Shown here one piece after another: positions 8,266 through 18,197 of a DNA stretch of 64,000 nt (its first letter is position 1; the number at the start of each line of letters is the position of its first letter). The stretch is from an uncultured Actinomycetes bacterium (GTDB taxonomy: Bacteria > Actinomycetota > Actinomycetes > Nanopelagicales > Nanopelagicaceae): NCBI GenBank assembly GCA_903834515.1, contig CAILJM010000019.1, positions 1-64,000 of the forward strand. Reading direction: 5' to 3'. Both the position numbers and the translations under genes were made by a program. Under the pieces are notes generated by a model that saw only the letters and a list, made by a program, of their open reading frames with translations, was not told where the DNA came from and did no database searches.

Positions 8266-8271
8266 TAAGAT
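8266..8271 (+). promoter_or_regulatory. -10 hexamer TAAGAT of tilS
   Basis: TAAGAT ends six bases before the ATG at 8278, and there is no Shine-Dalgarno sequence, so a leaderless transcript is predicted. Confidence 0.5.
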
Positions 8272-8277
8272 AGCGAT

Positions 8278-9231
8278 ATGAAGGCGACGTTGATTATTCG
8301 ACAAGCGGTTCGCCCATGGCTGAAGGATGCCCGCGCTGGATCAAAGTTCTTAGTCGCGGTTTCCGGTGGAGCTGACTCAATGGCTCTCGCCGGGGCACTC
8401 GCTCTCGAAGCACGCGAATTGGATATCACGCTCATCCCACTCATCATCGATCATGGACTGCAAGAGGGTTCAGCGATCGTTGCTCACAATGCCGCGCGGT
8501 TACTCGAAAAATTGGGATACCACCAGATCGAGATTCGGGAGGTAAAAGTCGAGATCACCGATGGCATGGAAGCTTCTGCACGTCGTGCGCGTTATCAAGC
8601 ATTTGACGAAGCGATTGCTGAGAACGAAGCCATGGGGATCTTCTTAGGACACACAATGAATGACCAAGCCGAGACAGTCTTGCTTGGTCTGTCACGAGGA
8701 TCGGGTACGCGCTCATTGAGCGGAATGGCTTCGGTTAACGGCAACTATCTCCGCCCGCTCTTGGCCGTTTTACGCGCAACGACTCTCGAATCCTGCAATG
8801 AGCAAGGCATTGAATACTGGTCTGATCCACAGAACGAGAGCCACGATTTTTTACGTGTACGAATTCGTAAGAGCGTCCTTCCGGTTCTTGAGAGGGATCT
8901 CGGTCCAGGCGTCGTGGAAGCTCTTTCCAGGAGCGCCAGAATCTTGCGCGAAGATGCAGATGCACTCGATGAGCTCGCGAAGAGCTATCGCAGCGAGCAC
9001 CCGGATCTGCTCATCAGCGAACTTCTCACCCTCCCGAAGGCGCTGCGGGCGAGGGTCTTACGCCAGGCAATCTATGAGGCTGGGGCGCCACAGGGTTCAA
9101 TTACCGCCGATCACCTCGCTCCGGTAGAGGCGCTCGTCACATCTTGGCACGGCCAAGGGGAGTCAGCGCTGCCCGGTGGTGTGAAGGTTTCCCGAATTTC
9201 GGGCAGACTTTCGCTCTCACGCCCGATCTAG
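8278..9231 (+). CDS. tilS: tRNA(Ile)-lysidine synthase
   Basis: The 317-residue N-type ATP-pyrophosphatase uses SGGADS (29-34) to bind ATP. It converts C34 of the CAU-anticodon tRNA(Ile) to lysidine so that it reads AUA. HTMNDQAETVLLGLSRG is the family signature following the P-loop. It is short for the family and lacks the extra C-terminal domains of the E. coli enzyme, as in other actinobacteria. It is followed by hpt and ftsH in the conserved actinobacterial order. Confidence 0.93.
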   Translation: MKATLIIRQAVRPWLKDARAGSKFLVAVSGGADSMALAGALALEARELDITLIPLIIDHGLQEGSAIVAHNAARLLEKLGYHQIEIREVKVEITDGMEASARRARYQAFDEAIAENEAMGIFLGHTMNDQAETVLLGLSRGSGTRSLSGMASVNGNYLRPLLAVLRATTLESCNEQGIEYWSDPQNESHDFLRVRIRKSVLPVLERDLGPGVVEALSRSARILREDADALDELAKSYRSEHPDLLISELLTLPKALRARVLRQAIYEAGAPQGSITADHLAPVEALVTSWHGQGESALPGGVKVSRISGRLSLSRPI

Positions 9232-9269
9232 TCACCGACCCATCCATCAATCAGTAAATACAACTAATC

Positions 9270-9275
9270 AAGGAG
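9270..9275 (+). promoter_or_regulatory. Ribosome binding site of hpt
   Basis: AAGGAG lies four bases before the GTG at 9280 and decides that start. Confidence 0.65.
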
Positions 9276-9279
9276 CAAC

Positions 9280-9831
9280 GTGGATCTCACAACAGCCGGC
9301 ACGGATATTGCACGAGTGATCGTCACCGGACAGGAGATCAATGCCCGCTTGCATGAATTAGCAAGGCAAGTCGAGGAAGACTTCGCAGGTCGAGACCTTC
9401 TTATTATCGGAATCCTTAAGGGAGCGGTAATGACTATGGCAGATTTTTCGCGCGCGCTTAATCGCCATGTCGAAATGGATTGGATGGCGGTTTCAAGTTA
9501 TGGCTCTGGAACAAAATCAAGTGGCGTCGTTCGTATTCTTAAAGATCTAGATCGAGATATTACGGGTCGTCATGTACTTATTGTGGAAGATATCGTCGAT
9601 ACGGGTTTGACACTCGCCTGGTTGAAATCGAATTTAGAATCTCGCGGAACTGAAAGTGTCGAAATATTGACCATGTTACGAAAGCCAGAAGCTGCAAAGG
9701 TAGATGTCGATGTGAAATACGTTGGCTTTGATATTCCAAAAGAGTTTGTGGTCGGTTATGGCCTTGATTACAACGAAAAGTATCGCAACCTTGATTTCAT
9801 TGGTGTGCTTGCAGAGCACGTTTACTCTTAA
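9280..9831 (+). CDS. hpt: Hypoxanthine phosphoribosyltransferase
   Basis: The 183-residue enzyme salvages hypoxanthine or guanine with PRPP to give IMP or GMP. The PRPP-binding loop VLIVEDIVDTGLTL spans about 99-112, and GILKGAVM near 44-51 is the second conserved loop. The start is GTG. It lies between tilS and ftsH, as in most actinobacteria, and the spacing suggests co-transcription with ftsH. Confidence 0.93.
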   Translation: MDLTTAGTDIARVIVTGQEINARLHELARQVEEDFAGRDLLIIGILKGAVMTMADFSRALNRHVEMDWMAVSSYGSGTKSSGVVRILKDLDRDITGRHVLIVEDIVDTGLTLAWLKSNLESRGTESVEILTMLRKPEAAKVDVDVKYVGFDIPKEFVVGYGLDYNEKYRNLDFIGVLAEHVYS

Positions 9832-9855
9832 GAGAGATGCTGGAGAAAATAAACC

Positions 9856-11877
9856 GTGGCTGAAAAGAAAGTTCAACTCCCACCGAAAAAGCGCGTTCGT
9901 CGCTGGTTACGTGCCCCGCTATTTTGGATCATTATTGCCATTATCGTTATTTCGATCTTCGGTCGGATTTCCAACTCTGGAGCTAAATATCTAAAAGTAG
10001 ATACATCCACAGCTCTTGCCGAAATTTCGGCCAATAAAGTCGATTCTGCACTCTTGATCGATAAAGATCAGAAGATTCAAGTAACTCTTAAGAGTGGCGT
10101 TTTTTATAAGGGATCTCAGCGACTTGAAGCATCGTACGTTTCTAATCAAGAACCGCTGATTGTTGGTCTACTTACAAGTAATCCACCGCCAAAGTCGTGG
10201 AATGTAAAGATTCCAACAACCTCGTTCTTGGCCACATTGCTCTATAGCTTTGGACCGTTCTTGCTTATTGGCTTCCTCTTGATGCTCTTCATGGGTAATG
10301 CTCAAGGCGGAAATCGTGTCTTCCAATTCGGTAGATCAAAAGCGAAATTAACTAATAAAGAGACGCCTACAAATACATTTGCTGATGTTGCTGGTGCAGA
10401 TGAGGCTGTACAAGAGCTCCGAGAAATCAAGGATTTCCTCGCTGACTCGAAGAAATATCAAGATATAGGCGCGAAGATTCCGAAGGGTGTTCTGCTCTAT
10501 GGTCCACCGGGAACCGGAAAGACTCTTCTCGCTCGCGCTGTAGCTGGTGAGGCGAACGTTCCGTTCTACTCCATATCTGGATCTGATTTCGTGGAAATGT
10601 TCGTTGGCGTGGGTGCTGCACGTGTTCGCGATCTCTTTGCCCAGGCGAAGGAGAATGCTCCCGCAATTATCTTTATCGATGAGATCGATGCAGTAGGTCG
10701 TCAACGCGGAGCGGGACTTGGTGGCGGTCATGATGAACGCGAACAGACACTCAATCAGCTCCTTGTCGAGATGGATGGATTTGAAGCAAACGGCCAAGTT
10801 ATCTTAATTGCCGCGTCCAACCGTCCCGACGTATTGGATCCAGCCCTTTTGCGCCCGGGAAGATTTGATCGACAGATTCCGGTCGATCGACCAGACCTCA
10901 AAGGCCGAACTGCGATTCTTGAAGTTCATGCAAAAGGAAAGCCACTTGCTAAGTCGGTTGATCTCTCTGATTTTGCTAAACGGACACCAGGATTCACAGG
11001 AGCAGATTTAGCGAATGTACTTAACGAGGCTGCTCTCTTAACAGCTCGGGAAAATGCAAAGGTCATTACAACCGATGCTCTAGATGAAGCGATCGATCGA
11101 GTGATGGCCGGACCACAACGCAAGACGCGGTTGATGACAGAAGAAGAGCGTCGTATCACCGCCTATCACGAAGGTGGGCACGCTCTCGTCGCCGCTGCAC
11201 TTCCACACACCGATCCAGTTCATAAGATCACCATCATGCCTCGTGGTCGAGCCCTCGGTTATACGATGGTCTTGCCGGATGAAGATCGCTATGCCACTAC
11301 TCGAAATCAGATGCTCGATCAGCTCGCTTACTCTTTGGGTGGTCGCGCTGCTGAAGAGTTGATCTTCCATGATCCAACAACTGGTGCTTCGAATGATATT
11401 GAGAAGGCGACAAACCTTGCTCGAGCGATGGTCACTCAATATGGAATGACAGAGCGAATTGGCGCGATCAAACTCGGAATATCAGATGGCGAACCATTCT
11501 TAGGTCGCGACTATGGTCACCAACGCGATTACTCTGAGGAAGTCGCGGGAATTGTTGACGAAGAGATCCGTGCACTCATTCAAAATGCACATCAAGAAGC
11601 CTTTGATATTTTGGTTGAAAATCGCCAGGTATTGGATGATTTAGTTGTCGAACTTCTTGAGCGAGAGACCTTACTTAAAGATGATATCGCCAAGATCTTC
11701 ACCAATATTAAGAAGGTCACACCGCGACCAGCCTGGACCGGATCAGCCGATCGCATCCCTTCGACGAAGCCACCCGTTGCTCTCGCTGCAGCTAACTCCC
11801 TTCAATCGAAGGCCGCTTCGAGCGAAGTAAAGGCGCCGAAGCGCAGTCGCAAGAAAGCCGCACCAGCGAGTGAATGA
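9856..11877 (+). CDS. ftsH: ATP-dependent zinc metalloprotease FtsH
   Basis: The 673-residue AAA+ membrane protease degrades unassembled or damaged membrane proteins. It has two N-terminal membrane segments (about 18-38 and 118-144) flanking an extracytoplasmic domain. Next come the AAA module with [11 protein letters not shown], the second-region-of-homology motif [10 protein letters not shown], and the zinc site HEGGH near 440. The C-terminus is rich in Ala, Ser and Lys. The start is GTG. The gene end overlaps folE by eight bases. Confidence 0.96.
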   Translation: MAEKKVQLPPKKRVRRWLRAPLFWIIIAIIVISIFGRISNSGAKYLKVDTSTALAEISANKVDSALLIDKDQKIQVTLKSGVFYKGSQRLEASYVSNQEPLIVGLLTSNPPPKSWNVKIPTTSFLATLLYSFGPFLLIGFLLMLFMGNAQGGNRVFQFGRSKAKLTNKETPTNTFADVAGADEAVQELREIKDFLADSKKYQDIGAKIPKGVLLYGPPGTGKTLLARAVAGEANVPFYSISGSDFVEMFVGVGAARVRDLFAQAKENAPAIIFIDEIDAVGRQRGAGLGGGHDEREQTLNQLLVEMDGFEANGQVILIAASNRPDVLDPALLRPGRFDRQIPVDRPDLKGRTAILEVHAKGKPLAKSVDLSDFAKRTPGFTGADLANVLNEAALLTARENAKVITTDALDEAIDRVMAGPQRKTRLMTEEERRITAYHEGGHALVAAALPHTDPVHKITIMPRGRALGYTMVLPDEDRYATTRNQMLDQLAYSLGGRAAEELIFHDPTTGASNDIEKATNLARAMVTQYGMTERIGAIKLGISDGEPFLGRDYGHQRDYSEEVAGIVDEEIRALIQNAHQEAFDILVENRQVLDDLVVELLERETLLKDDIAKIFTNIKKVTPRPAWTGSADRIPSTKPPVALAAANSLQSKAASSEVKAPKRSRKKAAPASE

Positions 11878-12499
11878 GAATGGCGTAAACCCAATCTCAA
11901 TGGGGAGCGGTGACGGAAACGCACGAGCCCCATTTGATCAAGCACGGGCCGAACGAGCGATCACTGAACTATTGCTTGCCCTGGGTGAAGATCCCGAGCG
12001 TGATGGTCTGCGCGAGACACCAGCTCGCGTAGCAAAGGCCTTCCACGAAAATTTTGCTGGACTCTGGCAGAGACCTCAAGATGTTCTCACTACAACATTT
12101 GACCTTGGACATTCGGAATTAGTGATTGTTCGAGATATCGAACTCTTTTCGCATTGCGAGCACCACTTAACTCCGTTCCACGGAGTCGCACATGTCGGAT
12201 ATATCCCAGGAAGCTCCGGCAGAATAACTGGCCTCTCCAAGATTGCTCGACTCGTCGATATGTATGCTCGTAGACCACAAGTTCAAGAGCGACTAACGAC
12301 GCAGATTGCTGATGCAATGGTTGATGTGCTCGAAGCCGCTGGCGTGATTGTCATCATCGATTGCGAACACCTATGCATGTCGATGAGAGGTGTTCGAAAG
12401 TCACAGGCTCGGACAGTCACGAGTGCAGTTCGGGGACAGTTGAGAAATTCGGCAACGAGAGCTGAAGCTATGTCACTCATCACTTCACATAAGAATTAA
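11870..12499 (+). CDS. folE: GTP cyclohydrolase I
   Basis: The 209-residue enzyme makes 7,8-dihydroneopterin triphosphate from GTP, the first step of folate synthesis. The zinc ligands are visible as C96 and H99 in [10 protein letters not shown] and C169 in [24 protein letters not shown] is the usual core motif. The GTG start lies inside the end of ftsH; an internal ATG (residue 11) is an alternative start. It opens a folate cassette of folE-folP-folB-folK. Confidence 0.95.
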   Translation: MNENGVNPISMGSGDGNARAPFDQARAERAITELLLALGEDPERDGLRETPARVAKAFHENFAGLWQRPQDVLTTTFDLGHSELVIVRDIELFSHCEHHLTPFHGVAHVGYIPGSSGRITGLSKIARLVDMYARRPQVQERLTTQIADAMVDVLEAAGVIVIIDCEHLCMSMRGVRKSQARTVTSAVRGQLRNSATRAEAMSLITSHKN

Positions 12500-12505
12500 T
12501 CCACA

Positions 12506-13342
12506 ATGAGTGAGAGCATGGAGAATCTTGGTGAGGTCGCCACCCACCAACGAACGCTCGTGATGGGAATTCTCAACGTCACGCCTGATTCCTTTGCAGA
12601 CGGCGGAGAACACTTTGTATTTGAAGATGCGATGAAGCATGGCCGACTCCTCATCGAAGACGGGGCTGACATCATTGACGTTGGTGGAGAGTCGACTCGC
12701 CCAGGAGCTGAACGAGTAAGCCTTGAAGATGAACTCGATCGAGTTATCCCGGTAATAACCGAACTTCGAGAACTTGGCGCAATCGTCAGCGTAGATACGA
12801 TGCGATCGGAAGTTGCCCAAGCAGCAATTGGCGCAGGAGCAACCATTGTTAATGATGTGAGTGGCGGGCTGGCAGATCCGTTAATGGCAAAGGTGATCGC
12901 AGGTTCGCCACAGATCCAATACATTGCCATGCATTGGCGCGGCCACTCGAAAGAGATGCAATCGCTGGCGCATTATGACGATGTAGTTCGCGAAGTTAAA
13001 GAGGAACTCGATGAACGCATCTCAGAGTTGCTTAAAGCTGGCATCGCACCGGAACAACTCATTATTGATCCAGGTATTGGATTCTCAAAAGATGCAGAAC
13101 AGAATTGGACTCTCTTGCGAAGCGTTGAGAGATTGCAACTTTTGGGGTATCCGGTTTTGATTGGCGCTTCGCGCAAGCGATTCCTGGGAGAACTCATCGG
13201 CGCAGATCAACCGAAAGATAGAGACCACGCATCACTTGCAATAACTGCCGATCTCGCTCGGCGTGAAGTCTGGGGAGTCCGAACGCACTCAGTGAAACCT
13301 CATCGAGATGCCATCGAAGTCATTGAGGAGTTATATTTCTAA
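12506..13342 (+). CDS. folP: Dihydropteroate synthase
   Basis: The 278-residue TIM-barrel enzyme condenses pterin diphosphate with p-aminobenzoate. GILNVTPDSFADGG lies near the N-terminus and GGESTRPGAERV near residues 60-72; both are diagnostic loops. DPGIGFSKDAEQN is the later phosphate-binding region. It starts six bases after folE and overlaps folB by one base (TAATG). Confidence 0.95.
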   Translation: MSESMENLGEVATHQRTLVMGILNVTPDSFADGGEHFVFEDAMKHGRLLIEDGADIIDVGGESTRPGAERVSLEDELDRVIPVITELRELGAIVSVDTMRSEVAQAAIGAGATIVNDVSGGLADPLMAKVIAGSPQIQYIAMHWRGHSKEMQSLAHYDDVVREVKEELDERISELLKAGIAPEQLIIDPGIGFSKDAEQNWTLLRSVERLQLLGYPVLIGASRKRFLGELIGADQPKDRDHASLAITADLARREVWGVRTHSVKPHRDAIEVIEELYF

Positions 13343-13692
13343 TGGATCAGATACGCATCAGTGGCATCGCAGGCTTTGGTTTTCATGGGGTGTATCCCGA
13401 GGAGCGGCGTGTGGGTCAGAGATTTCTCGCCGATCTCATTCTATTCACTGACCTTTCAGCCGCCGCACTCACTGATGATGTGAATGATGCGACCGATTAT
13501 TCACTCGTTGTCCCTGATGTTAAGCAAGTGCTCGAGGGTGAGCCAGTCAATCTTATTGAGACTCTAGCCGATCGAGTCGTCCAGATTATTCTCTCTAACT
13601 ATCCAAGAGTCGAAAGTGTAGAAGTAACAATTTTTAAGCCAGAGGCGCCCGTTGAAGCAGCGGTAGCGGTACATATTCGACGTGATCGATGA
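13342..13692 (+). CDS. folB: Dihydroneopterin aldolase
   Basis: The 116-residue protein has the FolB fold signature GFHGVYPEERRVGQRF and a later NLIETLADRV helix containing the conserved glutamate. It cleaves dihydroneopterin to the hydroxymethylpterin used by FolK. It is tightly coupled to both neighbours: one base shared with folP and four with folK. Confidence 0.93.
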   Translation: MDQIRISGIAGFGFHGVYPEERRVGQRFLADLILFTDLSAAALTDDVNDATDYSLVVPDVKQVLEGEPVNLIETLADRVVQIILSNYPRVESVEVTIFKPEAPVEAAVAVHIRRDR

Positions 13693-14123
13693 AGGTTGTT
13701 ATAGCCCTGGGATCGAATTTGGGTGATCGAAGAGCAACGCTCGACGCTGCAGTTGTCGCACTTGGAAAATTTATTGATCACATCAAGGTTTCGACATATA
13801 TCGAAACCGATCCAGTAGGGGGGCCAGAGCAACCCGACTATCTCAATGCAGTTCTTGTAGGAGAAGCAGAGCTGACGCCAGAAGAACTTTTAACGAAGAT
13901 GCGAGAGATCGAGAGCGACGCTGGACGTCAGCGTGTGGAGCGATGGGGCGCAAGGACCTTGGATTTAGATCTGATCGTGGCAGGCGATCACATTATGGAG
14001 AGCGAATTCCTCACCCTTCCTCACCCTCGGGCCCACGAGCGACGCTTTGTGCTCGACCCTTGGCTTGAAGTGGATCCAGGCGGAATTCTGCCCGGGTATG
14101 GAGAGGTACGATTAATTCCCTGA
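13689..14123 (+). CDS. folK: Hydroxymethyl-dihydropterin pyrophosphokinase
   Basis: The 144-residue enzyme activates the pterin for FolP. ALGSNLGDRRATLD opens the protein, and RWGARTLDLDLI carries the two magnesium-binding aspartates. The motif LPHPRAHERRFVL is also typical. Its start overlaps the folB stop by ATGA. Confidence 0.94.
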   Translation: MKVVIALGSNLGDRRATLDAAVVALGKFIDHIKVSTYIETDPVGGPEQPDYLNAVLVGEAELTPEELLTKMREIESDAGRQRVERWGARTLDLDLIVAGDHIMESEFLTLPHPRAHERRFVLDPWLEVDPGGILPGYGEVRLIP

Positions 14124-14166
14124 CACTCATCTAGAGCCTGGTACCCACAGCGGACTGGAGCAGTAC

Positions 14167-14943
14167 ATGCGTAAAAGCGTTAAAAGCAGAGCCTTCGTCC
14201 CAACCATGGGGGCGCTTCATGATGGCCATTTATCGCTCATTGAGTTAGCGAAGAACTATTCTGATGAAGTCGTCGTGAGCATCTTTGTTAACCCACTTCA
14301 GTTTGAGAATAAAGATGATCTTGAAAAATATCCAAGAGATTTAGAAGCCGATTCACAGATGGCGCTAACTGCCGGGGCCACTCGCATTTGGGCCCCAACG
14401 GTTGAGGATATATATCCGGATAAACCGATAATTATTAGCTCGGGAAAACTTGGGAGCAAATACGAGGGAGTCAATCGCCCCGGACACTTTGACGGAGTCT
14501 TAACCGTCGTCGATCGACTCTTTAAGAAGGTTGTACCTACAGTCGCAATCTTTGGCGAGAAGGATTTTCAACAGCTCTTCATTATTCAGAAATGGGTTCG
14601 TGAAAGCGATCTGCCAATTGAAATTATCACCGCCCCGATCGTGAGGGATATCGATGGACTTGCGCTCTCTTCTCGCAATATTCGACTCGGAAGCGATGGC
14701 CGAGAAAGCGCACTCATCATCTCCAAAGCACTTTATGCAGCAAGGGAAAGCTCGGATCCTGCGGCCACAATGCTCGCCTTACTGGCGAGCGAACCTGGAT
14801 TTACTCTTGATTATGCCGAAGTAATCGATGAAGAGACCTTTGAGCCCGAAACCTCAACAACTCGAAAAAGGCGCGCGCTCATCGCCGGTTGGGTGAATGG
14901 CGTCCGGTTGTTGGACAATATGCAGATGAGAGCGCAGGTATGA
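14167..14943 (+). CDS. panC: Pantothenate synthetase
   Basis: The 258-residue enzyme joins pantoate and beta-alanine. FVPTMGALHDGH carries the HIGH-like ATP motif, FGEKDFQQL lies in the middle, and LSSRN is the KMSKS-like loop. The N-terminus is about ten residues shorter than usual, because only a short MRKSVKSRA precedes the conserved strand. A Shine-Dalgarno CTGGAG seven bases upstream supports the start. No panD follows; nadB overlaps instead (ATGA at 14940-14943). Confidence 0.93.
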   Translation: MRKSVKSRAFVPTMGALHDGHLSLIELAKNYSDEVVVSIFVNPLQFENKDDLEKYPRDLEADSQMALTAGATRIWAPTVEDIYPDKPIIISSGKLGSKYEGVNRPGHFDGVLTVVDRLFKKVVPTVAIFGEKDFQQLFIIQKWVRESDLPIEIITAPIVRDIDGLALSSRNIRLGSDGRESALIISKALYAARESSDPAATMLALLASEPGFTLDYAEVIDEETFEPETSTTRKRRALIAGWVNGVRLLDNMQMRAQV

Positions 14944-16550
14944 AGCTATTAGCAGGTAAGCCCGGATGGACAACGAAGGCTGATGTTGTCGTGATCGGCT
15001 CGGGAGTTGCCGGATTAACAACCGCTCTCAATATTCGAGCTGCTGGGCTTTCCGTATTGCTTGTAACAAAAGCTTTACTGGATGAGGGATCAACAAAGTG
15101 GGCACAGGGTGGCATCGCGGCTGCACTTGGGCCTGGTGACACACCAGATCAACACGAAAGCGACACGCTTATCGCAGGTGTTGGCCTCTGCGATCTTGAG
15201 GCAGTCAAAGTTCTCGTGACTGAAGGTCCAGAGGCAGTTCGAAAACTCATTGCACGTGGCGCTGTCTTTGATACATCGGAAACCGGTGAGATTTCACTAA
15301 CGCGCGAGGGCGGACATCACCGTAATCGTATTTTGCATGCGGGCGGTGACGCGACCGGGGCAGAAGTTTCGAGAGCTCTCTTAGAGGCGATAAAAGGTGA
15401 TTCAGAAATTGAAGTGATTGAGAAGGCACTTGCGATTGACGCCCTTCAGGATGCATATGGGCAGGTCTGTGGAGTCACTCTTCACGTTATTGGTCAGGGC
15501 ACGCGTGATGGAGTCGGCCAAGCGCTAGCGAGGGCAGTTGTCGTTGCGACCGGAGGGCTAGGTCAGGTCTATTCCCAAACAACGAATCCATCAGTATCTA
15601 CTGGTGATGGCGTTGCCCTGGCATTACGCGCTGGTGCAGAAGTAGCGGATGTGGAATTTATTCAATTTCATCCAACTGTACTTTGGCGTGACACAGCAGA
15701 AGGCGGTCAGCAACCTTTAATTAGTGAAGCAGTTCGTGGCGAAGGGGCATTTTTACTTAATCACAAGGGTGAACGATTCATGCAAAAGAAGCATGAACTT
15801 GCCGATCTTGCGCCGCGAGATATCGTTGCTAAAGAAATCTTCACGCAGATGCGTACGTGGAATATCCCACACGTCTGGCTTGATGCAACTGGTATCGAAG
15901 AGTTCGAGGCACGATTCCCAACAATTTATGCATCTTGCCAATCAAATGGAATTGACCCAACAAAACAGTTAATTCCGGTTGCACCTGCCTCTCACTATGC
16001 ATCTGGAGGAGTGTTAGTTGATCTCAATGGCCGTACCTCGGTTAAGGGCCTTTATGTATGCGGCGAGAGCGCTTGTACCGGTGCACACGGCGCAAATCGA
16101 CTTGCATCCAATTCACTCCTTGAAGGACTCGTATTCGGCGCACGCATCGCGCAAGATATTGCGCAAAACTTGCCACAAGCTGTATTACCTGTCGAGGATC
16201 AGAATGAAGGATTCTTACTCAGTCCGGCGATAAAGCTACCGCTTCAGTTATCGATGAGTGAAGGTGCGGGAGTAATGCGTTCTGAAGAATCACTGACACA
16301 AACTTTGACGACTCTCACTCAACTTGCTTCTCATACAAGTTCAGAACCGAGAATCGAAGCTTGGGAGGCAAGCAATCTCTATCTACTTGCATCGGCAATA
16401 GTTCGAAGTGCGCTGGAACGAAAAGAATCTCGGGGTTCTCATTGGAGAAGTGATTATCCAAATACCGATACTGCATGGCAGAAACGAGTTATCGAAAGTT
16501 ACGATGAAAAGGGACGCTGGAAAGTTCGCTTTGAAAAGGTTGAGCCATGA
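14940..16550 (+). CDS. nadB: L-aspartate oxidase
   Basis: The 536-residue flavoprotein oxidises aspartate to iminoaspartate for quinolinate and NAD synthesis. The FAD-binding motif VVVIGSGVAGLTTALN is near the N-terminus and STKWAQGGIAAALG near 40-55. The conserved active-site region EFIQFHPT and the late FAD motif GAHGANRLASNSLLEG are present. The start at 14940 overlaps panC by ATGA and is preferred to an upstream start inside panC. No nadA (quinolinate synthase) lies in this window. Confidence 0.93.
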   Translation: MKLLAGKPGWTTKADVVVIGSGVAGLTTALNIRAAGLSVLLVTKALLDEGSTKWAQGGIAAALGPGDTPDQHESDTLIAGVGLCDLEAVKVLVTEGPEAVRKLIARGAVFDTSETGEISLTREGGHHRNRILHAGGDATGAEVSRALLEAIKGDSEIEVIEKALAIDALQDAYGQVCGVTLHVIGQGTRDGVGQALARAVVVATGGLGQVYSQTTNPSVSTGDGVALALRAGAEVADVEFIQFHPTVLWRDTAEGGQQPLISEAVRGEGAFLLNHKGERFMQKKHELADLAPRDIVAKEIFTQMRTWNIPHVWLDATGIEEFEARFPTIYASCQSNGIDPTKQLIPVAPASHYASGGVLVDLNGRTSVKGLYVCGESACTGAHGANRLASNSLLEGLVFGARIAQDIAQNLPQAVLPVEDQNEGFLLSPAIKLPLQLSMSEGAGVMRSEESLTQTLTTLTQLASHTSSEPRIEAWEASNLYLLASAIVRSALERKESRGSHWRSDYPNTDTAWQKRVIESYDEKGRWKVRFEKVEP

Positions 16551-17389
16551 TCAAAATTGATAGCCAAATCAACGCACTCATAGATATGGCGATTGACGAA
16601 GATTTGGCTGGCGGGGTCGACATCACCAGCGAGGCGACTATTGGAGCCGATCAAGTCGGTGTTGCCGAATATCGACTTCGCGAAGGCGGCGTTATCGCCG
16701 GTATTCCTATCGCGGTTGCGGTGCTTCAACGCTTAGGCATCACCGAGATTCATGCACCGGTAACGTGTGCACATTTCAATGAACCCGGAACGGTAATTCT
16801 CACAGCGAAGGGAAATGTCCGCTCGCTCTTACTTGCAGAACGAACCACACTCAACTTCCTGAGCCATCTCAGTGGAATTTCAACATTTACTCGGACCTGG
16901 GTTGATGAGATTGCCGAATCAACATGTCAGGTGAGAGATACGCGTAAAACAACTCCCGGTTGGCGGGTCCTCGAAAAATACGCGGTGCGTATGGGAGGAG
17001 GCACAAATCATCGAATCTCACTTTCAGATGCTGCGCTCATTAAGGATAATCACATTGTTGCAGCAGGTGGGGTTCTCAAAGCATTCGAATTGGTAAGAGC
17101 GAAATATCCTGATGCAGAAATTGAGATCGAAGTTGATACCTTAGATCAGCTTAGGGAGGTGCTCGTTGGTAATCCTGATTTGATCATGTTGGACAATATG
17201 AGCGTCGAAGAGTGCATCCAAGCCGTCAAGATAGTCGCAGGAGTCACTCGCCTTGAAGCTTCAGGTGGTATCACCTTAGATAGCGCACTTGCTTATGCGC
17301 AGACGGGTGTTGATTTCATCGCCGTGGGGGCTCTTACGCATTCTGCAAAATCATTAGATATTGGCTTAGACCTTCGGATGGAGTCCTAA
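16547..17389 (+). CDS. nadC: Quinolinate phosphoribosyltransferase
   Basis: The 280-residue enzyme converts quinolinate and PRPP to nicotinate mononucleotide. RDTRKTTPGWRVLEKYAV and GGGTNHRISLSD are the substrate-binding signatures, and EIEVDTLDQ and LEASGGITLD mark the later barrel strands. It overlaps nadB by ATGA and is followed directly by coaX. Confidence 0.95.
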   Translation: MIKIDSQINALIDMAIDEDLAGGVDITSEATIGADQVGVAEYRLREGGVIAGIPIAVAVLQRLGITEIHAPVTCAHFNEPGTVILTAKGNVRSLLLAERTTLNFLSHLSGISTFTRTWVDEIAESTCQVRDTRKTTPGWRVLEKYAVRMGGGTNHRISLSDAALIKDNHIVAAGGVLKAFELVRAKYPDAEIEIEVDTLDQLREVLVGNPDLIMLDNMSVEECIQAVKIVAGVTRLEASGGITLDSALAYAQTGVDFIAVGALTHSAKSLDIGLDLRMES

Positions 17390-18166
17390 ATGTTGCTGAC
17401 AATTGATGTCGGAAATACAAATACCGTTTTGGGTATATTCGATCGCGATGAGATGGTGCATTCGTGGCGAGTAAAGACTGATCCTCGAGATACTGCCGAT
17501 GAGATCTGGTTGCTCTATCGATCTCTGATAGAAGGTTATGAAGTAACAGGTTTAGCAATTTGTTCGACTGTACCTTCGGTACTTCGAGAGTTGCGAACAA
17601 TGATTGCCCGATATTTTGCGAGTGTTGTTTGCACAATTATTGAACCTGGGACAAAGACTGGCGTTCCACTCCTCGTCGATAACCCACGAGAAATCGGCGC
17701 CGACCGTATTGTGAATACGCTGGCAGCGCATACTCTTTATGGTGCAACTGGCCCATGCATAGTCGTAGATTTTGGAACGTCAACAAATCTTGATGTCGTC
17801 TCACCAAAGGGCGAATTTCTAGGAGGGGCGCTTGCTCCAGGAATTGAAATATCCGTCGAGGCCCTGGCTTCTCGAGCCGCTCAATTACGTAAAGTGGAGT
17901 TGGTTCGGCCGAAGAATGTCATTGGTAAGAACACAGTTGAAGCCTTGCAGTCCGGAACGATCTTCGGTTTTGCCGGTCAGGTCGATGGCCTCGTTCATAG
18001 AATCATCGATGAGTTAGAGCTTCTCTACCCAGAAGGTGGGGATGTAAGTGTGATCGCGACGGGTGGCCTAGCACCGCTAGTCCTTGGAATTAGCGAAACC
18101 ATTGATTATCACGAGGCCGACTTGACCCTCATTGGGTTGAAGTTGGTACATGAGCGTAATTTTTAG
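17390..18166 (+). CDS. coaX: Type III pantothenate kinase
   Basis: The 258-residue ASKHA-fold kinase phosphorylates pantothenate, the first step to CoA. TIDVGNTNTVLGIF at the N-terminus is the phosphate loop. GADRIVNTLAAH and VDFGTSTNLDVV are the pantothenate and second phosphate motifs. It begins on the base after the nadC stop, so the two genes are surely co-transcribed. This links pantothenate made by PanC to CoA synthesis. Confidence 0.94.
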   Translation: MLLTIDVGNTNTVLGIFDRDEMVHSWRVKTDPRDTADEIWLLYRSLIEGYEVTGLAICSTVPSVLRELRTMIARYFASVVCTIIEPGTKTGVPLLVDNPREIGADRIVNTLAAHTLYGATGPCIVVDFGTSTNLDVVSPKGEFLGGALAPGIEISVEALASRAAQLRKVELVRPKNVIGKNTVEALQSGTIFGFAGQVDGLVHRIIDELELLYPEGGDVSVIATGGLAPLVLGISETIDYHEADLTLIGLKLVHERNF

Positions 18167-18185
18167 ATCTATTACCAGTTATTAG

Positions 18186-18191
18186 TAAGGT
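18186..18191 (+). promoter_or_regulatory. -10 hexamer TAAGGT of lysS
   Basis: TAAGGT ends six bases before the GTG at 18198. It supports a leaderless GTG-initiated transcript independent of the upstream operon. Confidence 0.5.
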
Positions 18192-18197
18192 ACGCCT

